This document shows positions 52,829 through 61,059 of a stretch of DNA of 64,000 bases, one piece after another. The notes beneath the pieces were generated by a model. That model did not search any database. It was not told where the DNA came from and saw only the letters and a program-made list of their open reading frames with translations. The position numbers and the translations under genes are program-made. Within the stretch, counting starts at the first letter, position 1. Every line of letters begins with the position of its first letter. This DNA comes from Perlabentimonas sp041656735 (GTDB lineage: Bacteria > Bacteroidota > Bacteroidia > Bacteroidales > Tenuifilaceae): positions 1 through 64,000 of the forward strand of contig JBBACY010000011.1 in the NCBI GenBank assembly GCA_041656735.1, in the 5' to 3' direction.

Positions 52829-54079
52829 TTAGTCCAAGTTATACTCCTTAATTTTGCGGTATAGTGTTCGTTCAGATATACCTAACTCTTGTGCCGCCTG
52901 CCTTCGCTTTCCGCTATATTTGCTTAGGGCTTTCTTAATCATCTCAACCTCCTTATCTGCAAGGGACAACGACTCCTCAATAAATTCCTCAGTATCTTGA
53001 ATATCAGGATTATCCTCGGCAAATGATTTTGACTCAAACTCATCTTTTGGAGACGGTTGAAGGTAGGGGACATCGTCTTTATACAAATTCTTTAGTATTC
53101 CGGCGCTTTCACGAGTCACCTCAACATTATGATTCTCATTTTGTAGTAAATCGAGCACAAGCTTTTTTAAATCGTTAACATCATTCCGCATATCAAAAAG
53201 AATCTTATATAAAATTTCCCTTTCGTTGGCAAATGACGGCTCAGCTACCCCGGGTTTACTTATTACCGCAGGTAGTTTTGTTGGATTATAGTCGGGTAAA
53301 TAATGCAAGAGTTTGTCGGCACTAACCAATCGCGATTCTTCAATTACGGATATTTGCTCAGTAACATTTTTAAGCTGCCGCACATTACCTGGCCACTTAT
53401 AGCTAACCAAAATTCGCCGGGCATCATCATCGAGCGCAATAGTTGGCATACGGTACTTCTCGGCAAAATCGGATGCGAACTTTCTGAAAAGCAGAGGTAT
53501 ATCTTCGGTGCGTTCGCGTAAGGGAAGAATATTAATGGGCACGGTGTTTAACCTATAGTAAAGGTCTTCGCGAAACGTACCTTTCCGAATTGCGTCAACC
53601 AAGTTTACGTTGGTTGCAGCAATAACTCTAACGTCCGTTTTTTTTGCTTTGGAAGAACCAACCCTTAAAAACTCTCCGCTTTCAAGAACACGCAGCAACC
53701 GCACCTGGGTTGAAATGGGGAGTTCCGCAACCTCATCGAGAAAAATTGTTCCTCCGTCGGCAACCTCAAAATATCCCTGCCTGCTTTCCATTGCACCAGT
53801 AAACGAGCCCTTTTCATGACCAAAAAGTTCCGAATCAATTGTGCCCTCGGGAATTGCTCCGCAGTTAACGGCTATATATGCCCCATGCTTTCGGGCGCTG
53901 TATAAGTGAATTATTTGAGGAAAGACCTCTTTCCCCGTTCCACTTTCACCCATAATAAGTACCGACAAATCGGTAGGTGCAACCTGTAAACCGATATCGA
54001 GAGCACGATTTAGTGCCTGCGAGTTACCAATTATCTCAAAACGTTGCTTTATGCGTTGTAAATCACTTCTCATTTCCAT
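52829..54079 (-). CDS. Sigma-54-interacting transcriptional activator without receiver domain
   Basis: A 416-residue AAA+ enhancer-binding protein. It starts almost directly with the central domain: Walker A GESGTGKE (44-51), the sigma-54 contact loop as GSFTGA (91-96, canonical GAFTGA), Walker B GGTIFLDEVAEL (about 108-119), then a C-terminal Fis-type helix-turn-helix (RQAAQELGISERTLYRKIKEYN). No N-terminal sensor or receiver is present, so control must be by level or a partner. First gene of an operon with lptE, a TPR protein and secG, which suggests a link with envelope assembly. The Ala-to-Ser change in the loop is, as I recall, common in Bacteroidota. Confidence 0.93.
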   Translation of the reverse strand: MEMRSDLQRIKQRFEIIGNSQALNRALDIGLQVAPTDLSVLIMGESGTGKEVFPQIIHLYSARKHGAYIAVNCGAIPEGTIDSELFGHEKGSFTGAMESRQGYFEVADGGTIFLDEVAELPISTQVRLLRVLESGEFLRVGSSKAKKTDVRVIAATNVNLVDAIRKGTFREDLYYRLNTVPINILPLRERTEDIPLLFRKFASDFAEKYRMPTIALDDDARRILVSYKWPGNVRQLKNVTEQISVIEESRLVSADKLLHYLPDYNPTKLPAVISKPGVAEPSFANEREILYKILFDMRNDVNDLKKLVLDLLQNENHNVEVTRESAGILKNLYKDDVPYLQPSPKDEFESKSFAEDNPDIQDTEEFIEESLSLADKEVEMIKKALSKYSGKRRQAAQELGISERTLYRKIKEYNLD

Positions 54080-54096
54080 ATTAAAAAAGATACTGA

Positions 54097-54104
54097 CAAA
54101 ATTA
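54097..54104 (-). promoter_or_regulatory. -7 promoter box of the sigma-54 activator-lptE-secG operon
   Basis: The minus strand reads TAATTTTG, matching TAnnTTTG, 17 bases before the ATG at 54079. This would be a housekeeping-type promoter, not a -24/-12 one. Confidence 0.55.
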
Positions 54105-54151
54105 CATATTTTATAGTAAGCTACAATACTTTTAGGGAATATATACGCTTA

Positions 54152-54159
54152 TATATTTG
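54152..54159 (+). promoter_or_regulatory. Orphan -7 promoter box in the gap before the envelope cluster
   Basis: The plus strand reads TATATTTG, a full TAnnTTTG match, but no plus-strand gene follows before the hairpin at 54316. It could start a small RNA of about 180 bases, or be a chance match. The gap also holds an 11-base direct repeat (GACACTTTTGC at 54179 and 54252). Confidence 0.25.
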
Positions 54160-54315
54160 ATAATAGCCAGTTAAACCTGACACTTTTGCGTTTTTTAGCT
54201 TATTGAAATTTAATGTTGCCTACACTAGTGAAATGATGTTTTACAATAAACGACACTTTTGCCTAGAAACTAACACAGAGTTAAGGCTAAAAACTTAAAA
54301 TTAATCATTACAAAC

Positions 54316-54346
54316 AAAAGGCGACTATTTATTAGCCGCCCTTTTT
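54316..54346 (-). terminator. Terminator after the gene at 54368
   Basis: A stem of about 12 base pairs (54316-54327 with 54333-54346) including a wobble pair on the minus strand; the same pair is a mismatch on the plus strand. T-runs are present in both directions. Confidence 0.7.
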
Positions 54347-54367
54347 ACAAAAAAATATTGTAGGAAT

Positions 54368-55657
54368 TTACCAATCAGTTGTATATGTATGATTATATAT
54401 TCTGTAGGTTTTCTTTTCACCTGTTTTATCCGAAGTAAAATGTATGTAACCCGAGAGCATTGAAATGCGCTTGCCAGACGTTGAAGTTTCATCTGCCTTG
54501 AGGGCTTTATCGATGTTAAGTTTTAGGGAGTGATTACCCTTTCCAGAAAAATTTTGCCCAATGTTATCAACAACTATTGGTGCTTGACCCTGTATTTCAA
54601 TCTCAACCTTATTAATAGTAAAAGGTGCACTATACTTTGAAACAAGGGTTATATCCATAGTTGCATTTGATATTACGCCCTCGCCGCTTAGGGCAACTAG
54701 TCGTATGGGTTCATTAACAAAAATTGCGGCCTTATCGGCTGTTGTATCAAAGAAGAATTTCTTTTGAACATTATTATTGCCAAATCGATAGGTTACAAGT
54801 ATATGGTTTTCGGGATCATCGTAGCAATTAAAGTAATCGTACTTAATAATTGTATAATTCTTGTTATTAACAGTACTGGTTATACGAGCACACTCCGAAC
54901 TAGTATTCGGTTTTCGTGATGTGGAAACATACTTATCACCAAGCCTGAGCGCATACTTTAGCTCACCCAAACCGCTTTCAATTTCTACTAGCTCGAGGCT
55001 GTTATATAGACCTCTATATCGGGTTATGCCGAGGTTTGCGGTATTTTTTCGGCCATCCATAAAGTAATCGGACAAGACCTTTAATTCATCAATATTTTTT
55101 TGAATAACATCAACATTATCAACGTTATCTGCAGCAGCAATCAGCTCATCGAGCTGACGAGTCATTTCTTTATCGCGCTTTTTAAACTCCTCAACAAGTT
55201 TCCAAACCTCAATTTTTGGGAAAGGATACTTTAGGTGGTAGTTAAATCGAACGGTACGAGTTTTTTTGTCTTGCAGTTTTTCCCAGTAGAACTCATCAAC
55301 CTTAGAAAGAGAAATACCCTGTAAAAAAGGAACTGGACCAGACGTTGTGGTAGTTGTTGTGGCAAAGTTTTCGAGATACAAAGATACTTTGTTCACCGTA
55401 TTCTCTTCCACACGCATTTCCGAGGTAGTTTGTACATTTTCGGCTACAGCACTAACTATCTGCTCTTTAATCATATTCAGAGCGTTCTGTTGGGCTTCCT
55501 GAGCAGTTGAGCCGCTACCCACCGTAATGATGTAGTCCTTTTCAAGGCCATTAACCCATTTGGGTTGCTTTTTGCTACTCGATTCAACTACTTTTGTTTG
55601 CGCCATACTAGCAAAAGCCAATGACAACATTAAGGATATTAGGAGTAATCGTTTCAT
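54368..55657 (-). CDS. Secreted LPP20/FlgT-like protein, envelope cluster gene 6
   Basis: A 429-residue protein with a signal peptide (1-19, SMAQT). Residues about 32-75 read WVNGLEKDYIITVGSGSTAQEAQQNALNMIKEQI in short pieces of the G-x-G-x(n)-A-x3-A type found in LPP20 and FlgT-N folds. A coiled middle (about 150-200) and a beta-rich C-terminal part (about 215-425) follow. Function unknown. It is downstream of a terminator that ends the other five cluster genes, so it may have its own promoter or depend on read-through. Probably periplasmic. Confidence 0.8.
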   Translation of the reverse strand: MKRLLLISLMLSLAFASMAQTKVVESSSKKQPKWVNGLEKDYIITVGSGSTAQEAQQNALNMIKEQIVSAVAENVQTTSEMRVEENTVNKVSLYLENFATTTTTTSGPVPFLQGISLSKVDEFYWEKLQDKKTRTVRFNYHLKYPFPKIEVWKLVEEFKKRDKEMTRQLDELIAAADNVDNVDVIQKNIDELKVLSDYFMDGRKNTANLGITRYRGLYNSLELVEIESGLGELKYALRLGDKYVSTSRKPNTSSECARITSTVNNKNYTIIKYDYFNCYDDPENHILVTYRFGNNNVQKKFFFDTTADKAAIFVNEPIRLVALSGEGVISNATMDITLVSKYSAPFTINKVEIEIQGQAPIVVDNIGQNFSGKGNHSLKLNIDKALKADETSTSGKRISMLSGYIHFTSDKTGEKKTYRIYNHTYTTDW

Positions 55658-55755
55658 TATTTTGGTGTATTTGGTGTTTAATTGCTCTAAAGAAAGAGCA
55701 GTTTTAGGTAGCTACAACTAGCCATTTAGGGGTGTTGACTATAGGAGATTTTGAC

Positions 55756-55790
55756 AAAAAACACCCAGCAATCCCAGAGGATTGCTGGGT
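55756..55790 (-). terminator. Terminator after the LPP20 lipoprotein gene
   Basis: Perfect 12-base-pair stem (55763-55774 with 55779-55790) with a four-base loop, then GTTTTTTG on the minus strand. It separates genes 5 and 6 of the envelope cluster. Confidence 0.85.
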
Positions 55791-55801
55791 ATATGACAAA
55801 A

Positions 55802-56383
55802 TTATGGGCGCTCGTTCGCTAATTTATCCATCTCTTGATTAAAGATATTCTCAAATTTCATCTTATCATAGTCAAGACGCAATTTATCGTCCTTGCTAAT
55901 GCTTTGACTTACTTTGTTAAGCAACTCATCCTTAGCAATTTCAACAGCCATGTAAACAATATACTTGCCCTCAAGCTGGCGAGTTTCATCGCAAGCAATA
56001 GACATGTTATTAAGCTCTTGGTTTACAACTGAGCGTGTCATATCTTCAAATTTCTCGGCAAATTCACTTGCTTCACCCACAGTAATGTCCTGAGTGTAAC
56101 GATCGGTTACAGCTTTAATAGTACTGTTAATTCCTGTTGCTAGTGTTGCGCGAGCATCGGTGTTAGCCTTACGCTTAGCTGTGCTTAGGTTGGTGCTTTC
56201 GCCTATACCTGCACCACGAAAATGGGTTTTGCTCGAGGCAAATTCGGGTCCACTACATGGAATTACGATTTTTTTACCTAGTCCGTCCGATGCTTTCTTA
56301 CTTCCACCGCAACTACCTAAGGTAAATGCTCCTGCAATAACAACTACTGCAAAAAGTGCTTTAGTCAATCCAAGTTTTTTCAT
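55802..56383 (-). CDS. LPP20 family lipoprotein, envelope cluster gene 5
   Basis: A 193-residue lipoprotein. The ATG at 56383 is used; the codon nine bases earlier is TTG. The lipobox ends in Cys25 (FTLGSC) and is followed by GGSKK. Then comes an LPP20-like domain: HFRGAGIGESTNLSTAKRKANTDARATLATGI (about 55-86, in the G-x-G-x(n)-A pattern) and a helical region to the C-terminus. Named after a Helicobacter pylori lipoprotein; the biochemical role is unknown. Probably outer-membrane anchored. Confidence 0.85.
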   Translation of the reverse strand: MKKLGLTKALFAVVVIAGAFTLGSCGGSKKASDGLGKKIVIPCSGPEFASSKTHFRGAGIGESTNLSTAKRKANTDARATLATGINSTIKAVTDRYTQDITVGEASEFAEKFEDMTRSVVNQELNNMSIACDETRQLEGKYIVYMAVEIAKDELLNKVSQSISKDDKLRLDYDKMKFENIFNQEMDKLANERP

Positions 56384-56438
56384 AATCTTCAAAATTTAGG
56401 TTAATAGAAATTGTTAGTAAAAATGTTATTTAAAAAAT

Positions 56439-57398
56439 TTAGTTTTTATACAGCCAGCTCCAGTCGAAATTTTGTGAAGCTCCATAATAAGCCCAGGTTT
56501 TGGCTACATCACGACCTGCCTCAATTTTCATCTTCTGAATATCTATGGAATCGTCGTATTTTTTCATTTTGAAATTCCACGCCGTTCCACCTTCGGCCTC
56601 AACTGCTGCCGTTACCGTGGCAATAAGTTGCTGGGCTTCGTCGTAGCATGCCATATCAGGAGTAATTTTTCCAATATGCTCCTCAACCGCTGAAAGATCC
56701 TTGCCTGCCCACGCCGATTTAGCTGCCGAAAGAGACTCGTTACACTGCTGGTCGGCATACTCCTGGTATACATCAATGGAAATTTGCATACTCTTGTCGT
56801 AACACTCACGACTAACATCGGGAACCGACATTAGGGTATAAAGAGCTTCTTCGTATTCTTTTTGCCCTGCCAGTGCTTTTGCCGAAGAGATTATCACATC
56901 GCACTTTGAATTATAATATTCGATGATTTTCTCTTTTCCCTTTTCAACAAATCCTCTAAATTGACCGTGACGAGGATTAATTGCATTTAATGCTTGGGTA
57001 TAGGCGCGTTCCTCGGAATTTCCTACGCCCACAACCTCAATGCTGGTCTGGCTATAAATATTTTGAGTTAGTATGTCAACAATATACAAGGTAACATCCA
57101 TTCTTACCGATACTTTAGGCGGTGCAGTAGGTGTAATATCCTTGCTAATAATTGATATCATTGGAACCATAAAAAATTGTGCTCCATTTTCGGTTGCTCC
57201 AAGCCCATTAAGGCTAGCAATTTGCATAAGCCTATTTTGAAGGTTTCGTTGAGCTCCACCAGGAATTCCAGCCTCATCGGGAACAATTGCTGCAATGGCT
57301 ATTCGTCCCAAATCATCCGTTTTTCCTAAACTACTTTGAGCCATAACAGCTGATGCTGAAAGAAACAAAGCAATGAGTATTATTGAGAATCTTTTCAT
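56439..57398 (-). CDS. Secreted CsgG/LPP20-like protein, envelope cluster gene 4
   Basis: A 319-residue protein. The ATG at 57398 starts a clean signal peptide (MKRFSIILIALFLSASAVMAQ); the longer frame from 57449 does not. The N-terminal half (about 30-165) reads as a CsgG/TolB-N-like alpha/beta domain: LGRIAIAAIVPDE, a short helix, VSVRMDVTLYIVDILTQNIYSQTSIEVVGVGNSEERAYTQAL. The second half is helical with a TPR-like feel (GQKEYEEALYTLMSVPDVSRECYDKSM). Cysteines recur at regular steps. Function unknown. A near-match promoter box (TAACTTCG) lies upstream. Confidence 0.8.
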   Translation of the reverse strand: MKRFSIILIALFLSASAVMAQSSLGKTDDLGRIAIAAIVPDEAGIPGGAQRNLQNRLMQIASLNGLGATENGAQFFMVPMISIISKDITPTAPPKVSVRMDVTLYIVDILTQNIYSQTSIEVVGVGNSEERAYTQALNAINPRHGQFRGFVEKGKEKIIEYYNSKCDVIISSAKALAGQKEYEEALYTLMSVPDVSRECYDKSMQISIDVYQEYADQQCNESLSAAKSAWAGKDLSAVEEHIGKITPDMACYDEAQQLIATVTAAVEAEGGTAWNFKMKKYDDSIDIQKMKIEAGRDVAKTWAYYGASQNFDWSWLYKN

Positions 57399-57458
57399 AC
57401 TTTCATATTTATTTTGATTAAAAGTAGCAATTAGTAAGTTACTATACAAACCTTATAC

Positions 57459-57466
57459 CGAAGTTA
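57459..57466 (-). promoter_or_regulatory. Possible internal -7 box in the envelope cluster
   Basis: The minus strand reads TAACTTCG, one base off TAnnTTTG, 60 bases before the ATG at 57398, in the 167-base gap after the DUF6175-like gene. Confidence 0.3.
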
Positions 57467-57565
57467 AAAAAATGGGGCATCACTAAAGTTGCTCCTACTA
57501 GTTAACTGAGAATCCTCAGGAAGTCTTCATTAAAACACCTGACTACCAGTCAATTAGCACAAAGC

Positions 57566-58537
57566 CTACTTCTCTCCCACAATTAACCAAGCCTCACCAA
57601 GCCCTCTTACGTATATTTTAGAATCGATTTCGAAATTATCGCGCAAATATCTGCTTAATCCGCTAAGGAAACGGCGAGTGTCAACTGCACGTTCACGCCC
57701 ACGACTATCAACCTCAATCATAGGTATCCTAACTTGCTCTAACCTCATTTGGTTTTCGCTGGCATCGCTTAAGCTAAAGCGTCCCTCAACCGTATTATCA
57801 AAAAACCAATTCTCTATGTGCTCAAGCATCTCAAGTTCTTCGCCTTTCTTATCGGTAAAATATGTTTCGAAGTTATCCATCCAGCTGTTCCACCGGCGAA
57901 TATTGATTTTAACCTCGCGCCCTTTAGCAAACATATCATCGAAATGCGTTTGAAGCCCAGCGTTAAACCCATCCATATAGCTTAGCACAGCCTCTTCGAG
58001 TAGTAACTCGGGCGAAGCTGATGAGGAAGGCTTACCAGCGCCTGCTGCACCTGACACCTGCTTTGAGGTGTATGAGTCGAGCCCACGGAGGTTAAATGAA
58101 ATGTAGCGCTCTGGCCCCATCCTTTTAATGTCGAAGCCTAAATCGAGAATGATATCAGCTTTAGCGGTTCTTTTTAAAGCGTCAACCGGACTCTCAGCCA
58201 TATCCGAACTAGAACTCGACGACATAAGCATTGATGCTTCCGCTGCTTCACGCTCAAGGTTACGCAACTCCATTTCAAGGTCTTTTAAGGGAAACCCTCT
58301 GTCGGCCATTATTTGTCCCAGTTTTGTTATTACCAACCTCAAATCGGCATCGTTTTGCATGGCTTTTTTATAGTCGGGTAAGGTTTGGGTTGCCCCCATA
58401 TTCTCAAACTCCAACTTGTAACCCCTGCTTATACAATACTGATCGCTTGGAACAACCATAATTGTAGGCTTTTTAGCTTGCGCAAAAAGCGAAAGGGTTA
58501 AGGTGGTAAATATAAATATGCTAAATAATTTTTTCAT
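57566..58537 (-). CDS. DUF6175-like secreted protein, envelope cluster gene 3
   Basis: A 323-residue protein. The ATG at 58537 opens a signal peptide (MKKLFSIFIFTTLTLSLFAQ). It continues KKPTIMVVPSDQYCISRGY, which I associate with DUF6175 proteins of Bacteroidia. A serine run (SSSSSS, about 105) and a second run near 178 flank AKADIILDLGFDIKRMGPERYISFNLRGLDSYTSK, a CsgG-like strand-helix-strand. The C-terminus is RGLGEAWLIVGEK. Function unknown; probably periplasmic. Confidence 0.8.
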   Translation of the reverse strand: MKKLFSIFIFTTLTLSLFAQAKKPTIMVVPSDQYCISRGYKLEFENMGATQTLPDYKKAMQNDADLRLVITKLGQIMADRGFPLKDLEMELRNLEREAAEASMLMSSSSSSDMAESPVDALKRTAKADIILDLGFDIKRMGPERYISFNLRGLDSYTSKQVSGAAGAGKPSSSASPELLLEEAVLSYMDGFNAGLQTHFDDMFAKGREVKINIRRWNSWMDNFETYFTDKKGEELEMLEHIENWFFDNTVEGRFSLSDASENQMRLEQVRIPMIEVDSRGRERAVDTRRFLSGLSRYLRDNFEIDSKIYVRGLGEAWLIVGEK

Positions 58538-58576
58538 ACCTATTAGTTTACAGTAATTAAACAATTTGAAATATAT

Positions 58577-59107
58577 TTAGAAGCCCGAGTCGAGGCTGCG
58601 AGCAATACCATCCGCCTCAAGCTGTTTACGTAACGAATCGTACATTACCTGAACATAAATAAAGACTTTGTAGCCTTTCTTCATCTTCATCCGATCCTGC
58701 CCACTGGGCATACCATCAGTTGTAACCGTAATAAACTGCAAGTACTTGCCTCCAGGCGAGAAAAAAGACTCGAAGTATTCGGCATGCTTATCGCCTGCGC
58801 CGGGGTCCTTAAGAATAGCTGGAGTTGCTGCTGCACCATGTCCGCCCGGAATTCCTTTGAAAATTACGGCTGCTACTGAATTCATTTTAGCCTCAATTAT
58901 GGCATCTTCAACTTTCTTGCCATATCCAGAAACCTTCATAACCTTGGTTCCATCCTGGCCAACGCCCATAATTTGCACTTCATAATTGTAATCGCTACTG
59001 TAATGCGCTTTTTTTTCTCTTCGAGAGTAGCGCTCCTGCGCATTTGTGGCTTCGCCCATCGTAAAAATAAAAACTAATACCAAGGAAAGGTAACTAAGTG
59101 TTTTCAT
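58577..59107 (-). CDS. Small secreted LPP20/FlgT-like protein, envelope cluster gene 2
   Basis: A 176-residue protein with a signal peptide (1-23, TNAQ). The core is MKVSGYGKKVEDAIIEAKMNSVAAVIFKGIPG (about 56-88), again the G-x-G-x(n)-A-x3-A pattern seen in three neighbours. The C-terminal half has KGYKVFIYVQVMYDSLRKQL. No lipobox. It lies 39 bases before the DUF6175-like gene and 66 after the barrel gene. Function unknown. Confidence 0.8.
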   Translation of the reverse strand: MKTLSYLSLVLVFIFTMGEATNAQERYSRREKKAHYSSDYNYEVQIMGVGQDGTKVMKVSGYGKKVEDAIIEAKMNSVAAVIFKGIPGGHGAAATPAILKDPGAGDKHAEYFESFFSPGGKYLQFITVTTDGMPSGQDRMKMKKGYKVFIYVQVMYDSLRKQLEADGIARSLDSGF

Positions 59108-59173
59108 AGTATGTAATGATTTTTCGGGTTAATAAATTTTGTAAAATAAAACATTGGCACCTAGGGTTGCTAA

Positions 59174-60820
59174 TTAAAAACCTACCCTAACACCAATAAA
59201 CATTGATGCTCCAGTACGATTTGCAAACAAGTCTTTCCAAGCTATATCATATGACACATCATTCCGATCTTCAGCATCAGAAACAAAAGCATACGAACCA
59301 ACCCCACCAACAACCTGAAAGTTATGTTTCAAATTTAGTGCCAAGTTTATACCAGGTTTCACAAAAATAGCGCTAACTGCATCATCCCCAGTCAAATCTG
59401 AGCTTGACGCTTGTTCTGCCCCAACCGAAAGATATGCCCTGAGCTCTAAATTCCGCATTAGCTGGAAACCTTTAGCCAAACCAAAACCATACCTTAAGAA
59501 TGAAAAATCAGTATCTGTGGTGGGTAGTATAGACGGGGCGGAAGGGTATGTTCCTGAATCGAAACCACCCTCAACAAAAACAAAGGAGGACTTTATACCT
59601 ATAAAGCGGCCCAACCTAAGGTCGGCTCTACCATAAACGCCTCCAATTTCACCAATTTCAGCACCTAGGCTTACTTCGATTCCGAAATCGTTTTGCTGCT
59701 GAAGCGTGAACCCCTCATGGAGTTTTCGCCCTGAAACCTGATAAAACTTAGAGGCATCTGTTTTACCTGAGGCAACCTTACGGTTATCAACAATTTTCGA
59801 TTTAGAATCGGCTCGGATAACACCCCTTAATTTGGGTTCAGCCTTATCCGTTTTCTCATTATAAACATACTCGTAAGCAAAAAATCGATAGTCTGTTTTC
59901 AATCCCTCCTTAAGACCTATCTTAGATCTAAGGGGGCGGGTTGCTGAGATAGAGGTTTTTACCTTAAAGTCCTCAACATCCTTCTCAATTCGGTATATTA
60001 CATCGTCGTAAGATTTTTGTATCAACTCCTGCATTAGCTGGTTTGTTGACTTAGGCTTAAAGAAAAGACCCAAACCCGTATCGCTCTCTGGCTGAGAAGC
60101 AACTATGCTTATTGATTTATTTATTACGGGTACAATAGGGATTTTAATTTGATTAAACGCACCTCTTTTTTGAGCCTTAACCTCCTCGTTATCATCTTCA
60201 TAGATCCATGTATCATAAAAAGCTGAACGTACTTCCTCTGTAAAATTAATTTTATATAGGTAGCCTGCCGCTTGAGCCTGCCACCCTTTTTGGCCAGTAA
60301 CACCAGCTTCGCTCATTGATTTAATGTCGTAAACATTAACAACTAATATATAACTCAAGTTAATTAGCCTATTGCCAAACTCTTCGAGAGCAGCATTTCC
60401 CCTCTTACTGGTTTGAGCCAATAAAAAGTCGGCGTCGGTTGCGGTAAAACGTCCGCGATGGTGCACTAACTCCATATCCATAGCTCCATTTGGCTTTCGG
60501 TTGTACCATTTGGCTACAATTTCTCTACCAATGCTCTGTTTGTTCAGTTCCTGTAATATGGCATCCTTTAAATTACTCCCATTACTAAACGACGGATCTA
60601 GGAACAATGAATTTAGGTTGTTATTATCATACTTATCAGAAAATGCTATGGAATCAATTTTTGTTTTAGCCAAGTTCCAATGATTGCCTGAACCAAAATT
60701 TACATAAAGCACTGTAAGTGAACTTCTGTTATAGGTGGAAGGAACTTTGTCGGTAATCTCCTGAGAAAAAATACTTGTGGTAAAAAAAGCAAAGGATAGA
60801 AAGAGCAACATCTTTTTCAT
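59174..60820 (-). CDS. Two-domain outer-membrane protein, envelope cluster gene 1
   Basis: A 548-residue protein with a signal peptide (1-19, SIFSQE). A soluble N-terminal region of about 360 residues has a CsgG-like feel in parts (LSYILVVNVYDIKSM; AAGYLYKINF) without a firm match. The last 150 residues show strong alternating strands and end in an aromatic (GASMFIGVRVGF), as expected of a beta barrel of about eight strands. First gene of the six-gene cluster. It probably anchors the others at the outer membrane; function unknown. No full promoter box is visible upstream. Confidence 0.82.
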   Translation of the reverse strand: MKKMLLFLSFAFFTTSIFSQEITDKVPSTYNRSSLTVLYVNFGSGNHWNLAKTKIDSIAFSDKYDNNNLNSLFLDPSFSNGSNLKDAILQELNKQSIGREIVAKWYNRKPNGAMDMELVHHRGRFTATDADFLLAQTSKRGNAALEEFGNRLINLSYILVVNVYDIKSMSEAGVTGQKGWQAQAAGYLYKINFTEEVRSAFYDTWIYEDDNEEVKAQKRGAFNQIKIPIVPVINKSISIVASQPESDTGLGLFFKPKSTNQLMQELIQKSYDDVIYRIEKDVEDFKVKTSISATRPLRSKIGLKEGLKTDYRFFAYEYVYNEKTDKAEPKLRGVIRADSKSKIVDNRKVASGKTDASKFYQVSGRKLHEGFTLQQQNDFGIEVSLGAEIGEIGGVYGRADLRLGRFIGIKSSFVFVEGGFDSGTYPSAPSILPTTDTDFSFLRYGFGLAKGFQLMRNLELRAYLSVGAEQASSSDLTGDDAVSAIFVKPGINLALNLKHNFQVVGGVGSYAFVSDAEDRNDVSYDIAWKDLFANRTGASMFIGVRVGF

Positions 60821-60950
60821 AGCATCTTTGGGTTTTAGGGTTTAAATATCAATTTACGAATAGAGTATGTAAATTTACAAAAAAAAGTGTATCTATGATA
60901 TAATTACTTCCGATTATTTTATTAAAAACGAAAATACCTGGTTAAATAAA

Positions 60951-60980
60951 AGTCACATAGAATTGGTTTTCTATGTGACT
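60951..60980 (-). terminator. Terminator after the alkaline phosphatase gene
   Basis: Perfect 12-base-pair stem (60951-60962 with 60969-60980) with a six-base loop, followed on the minus strand by TTTTATTT. It lies 80 bases after the stop codon at 61060. Confidence 0.75.
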
Positions 60981-61059
60981 GTATATCAGAATAAGTACAA
61001 ACTCTCTTTGATGGGTTTTTGACTAGTGTTGGTTCGAGACTGTGGAAAAAAATCGATTT

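Noticed and set aside
61019..61040. tRNA T-loop-like string GGTTCGAGAC near the phosphatase end
   Set aside because: No acceptor, anticodon or D arm pairs with it on either side, so it is not a tRNA or clear remnant.
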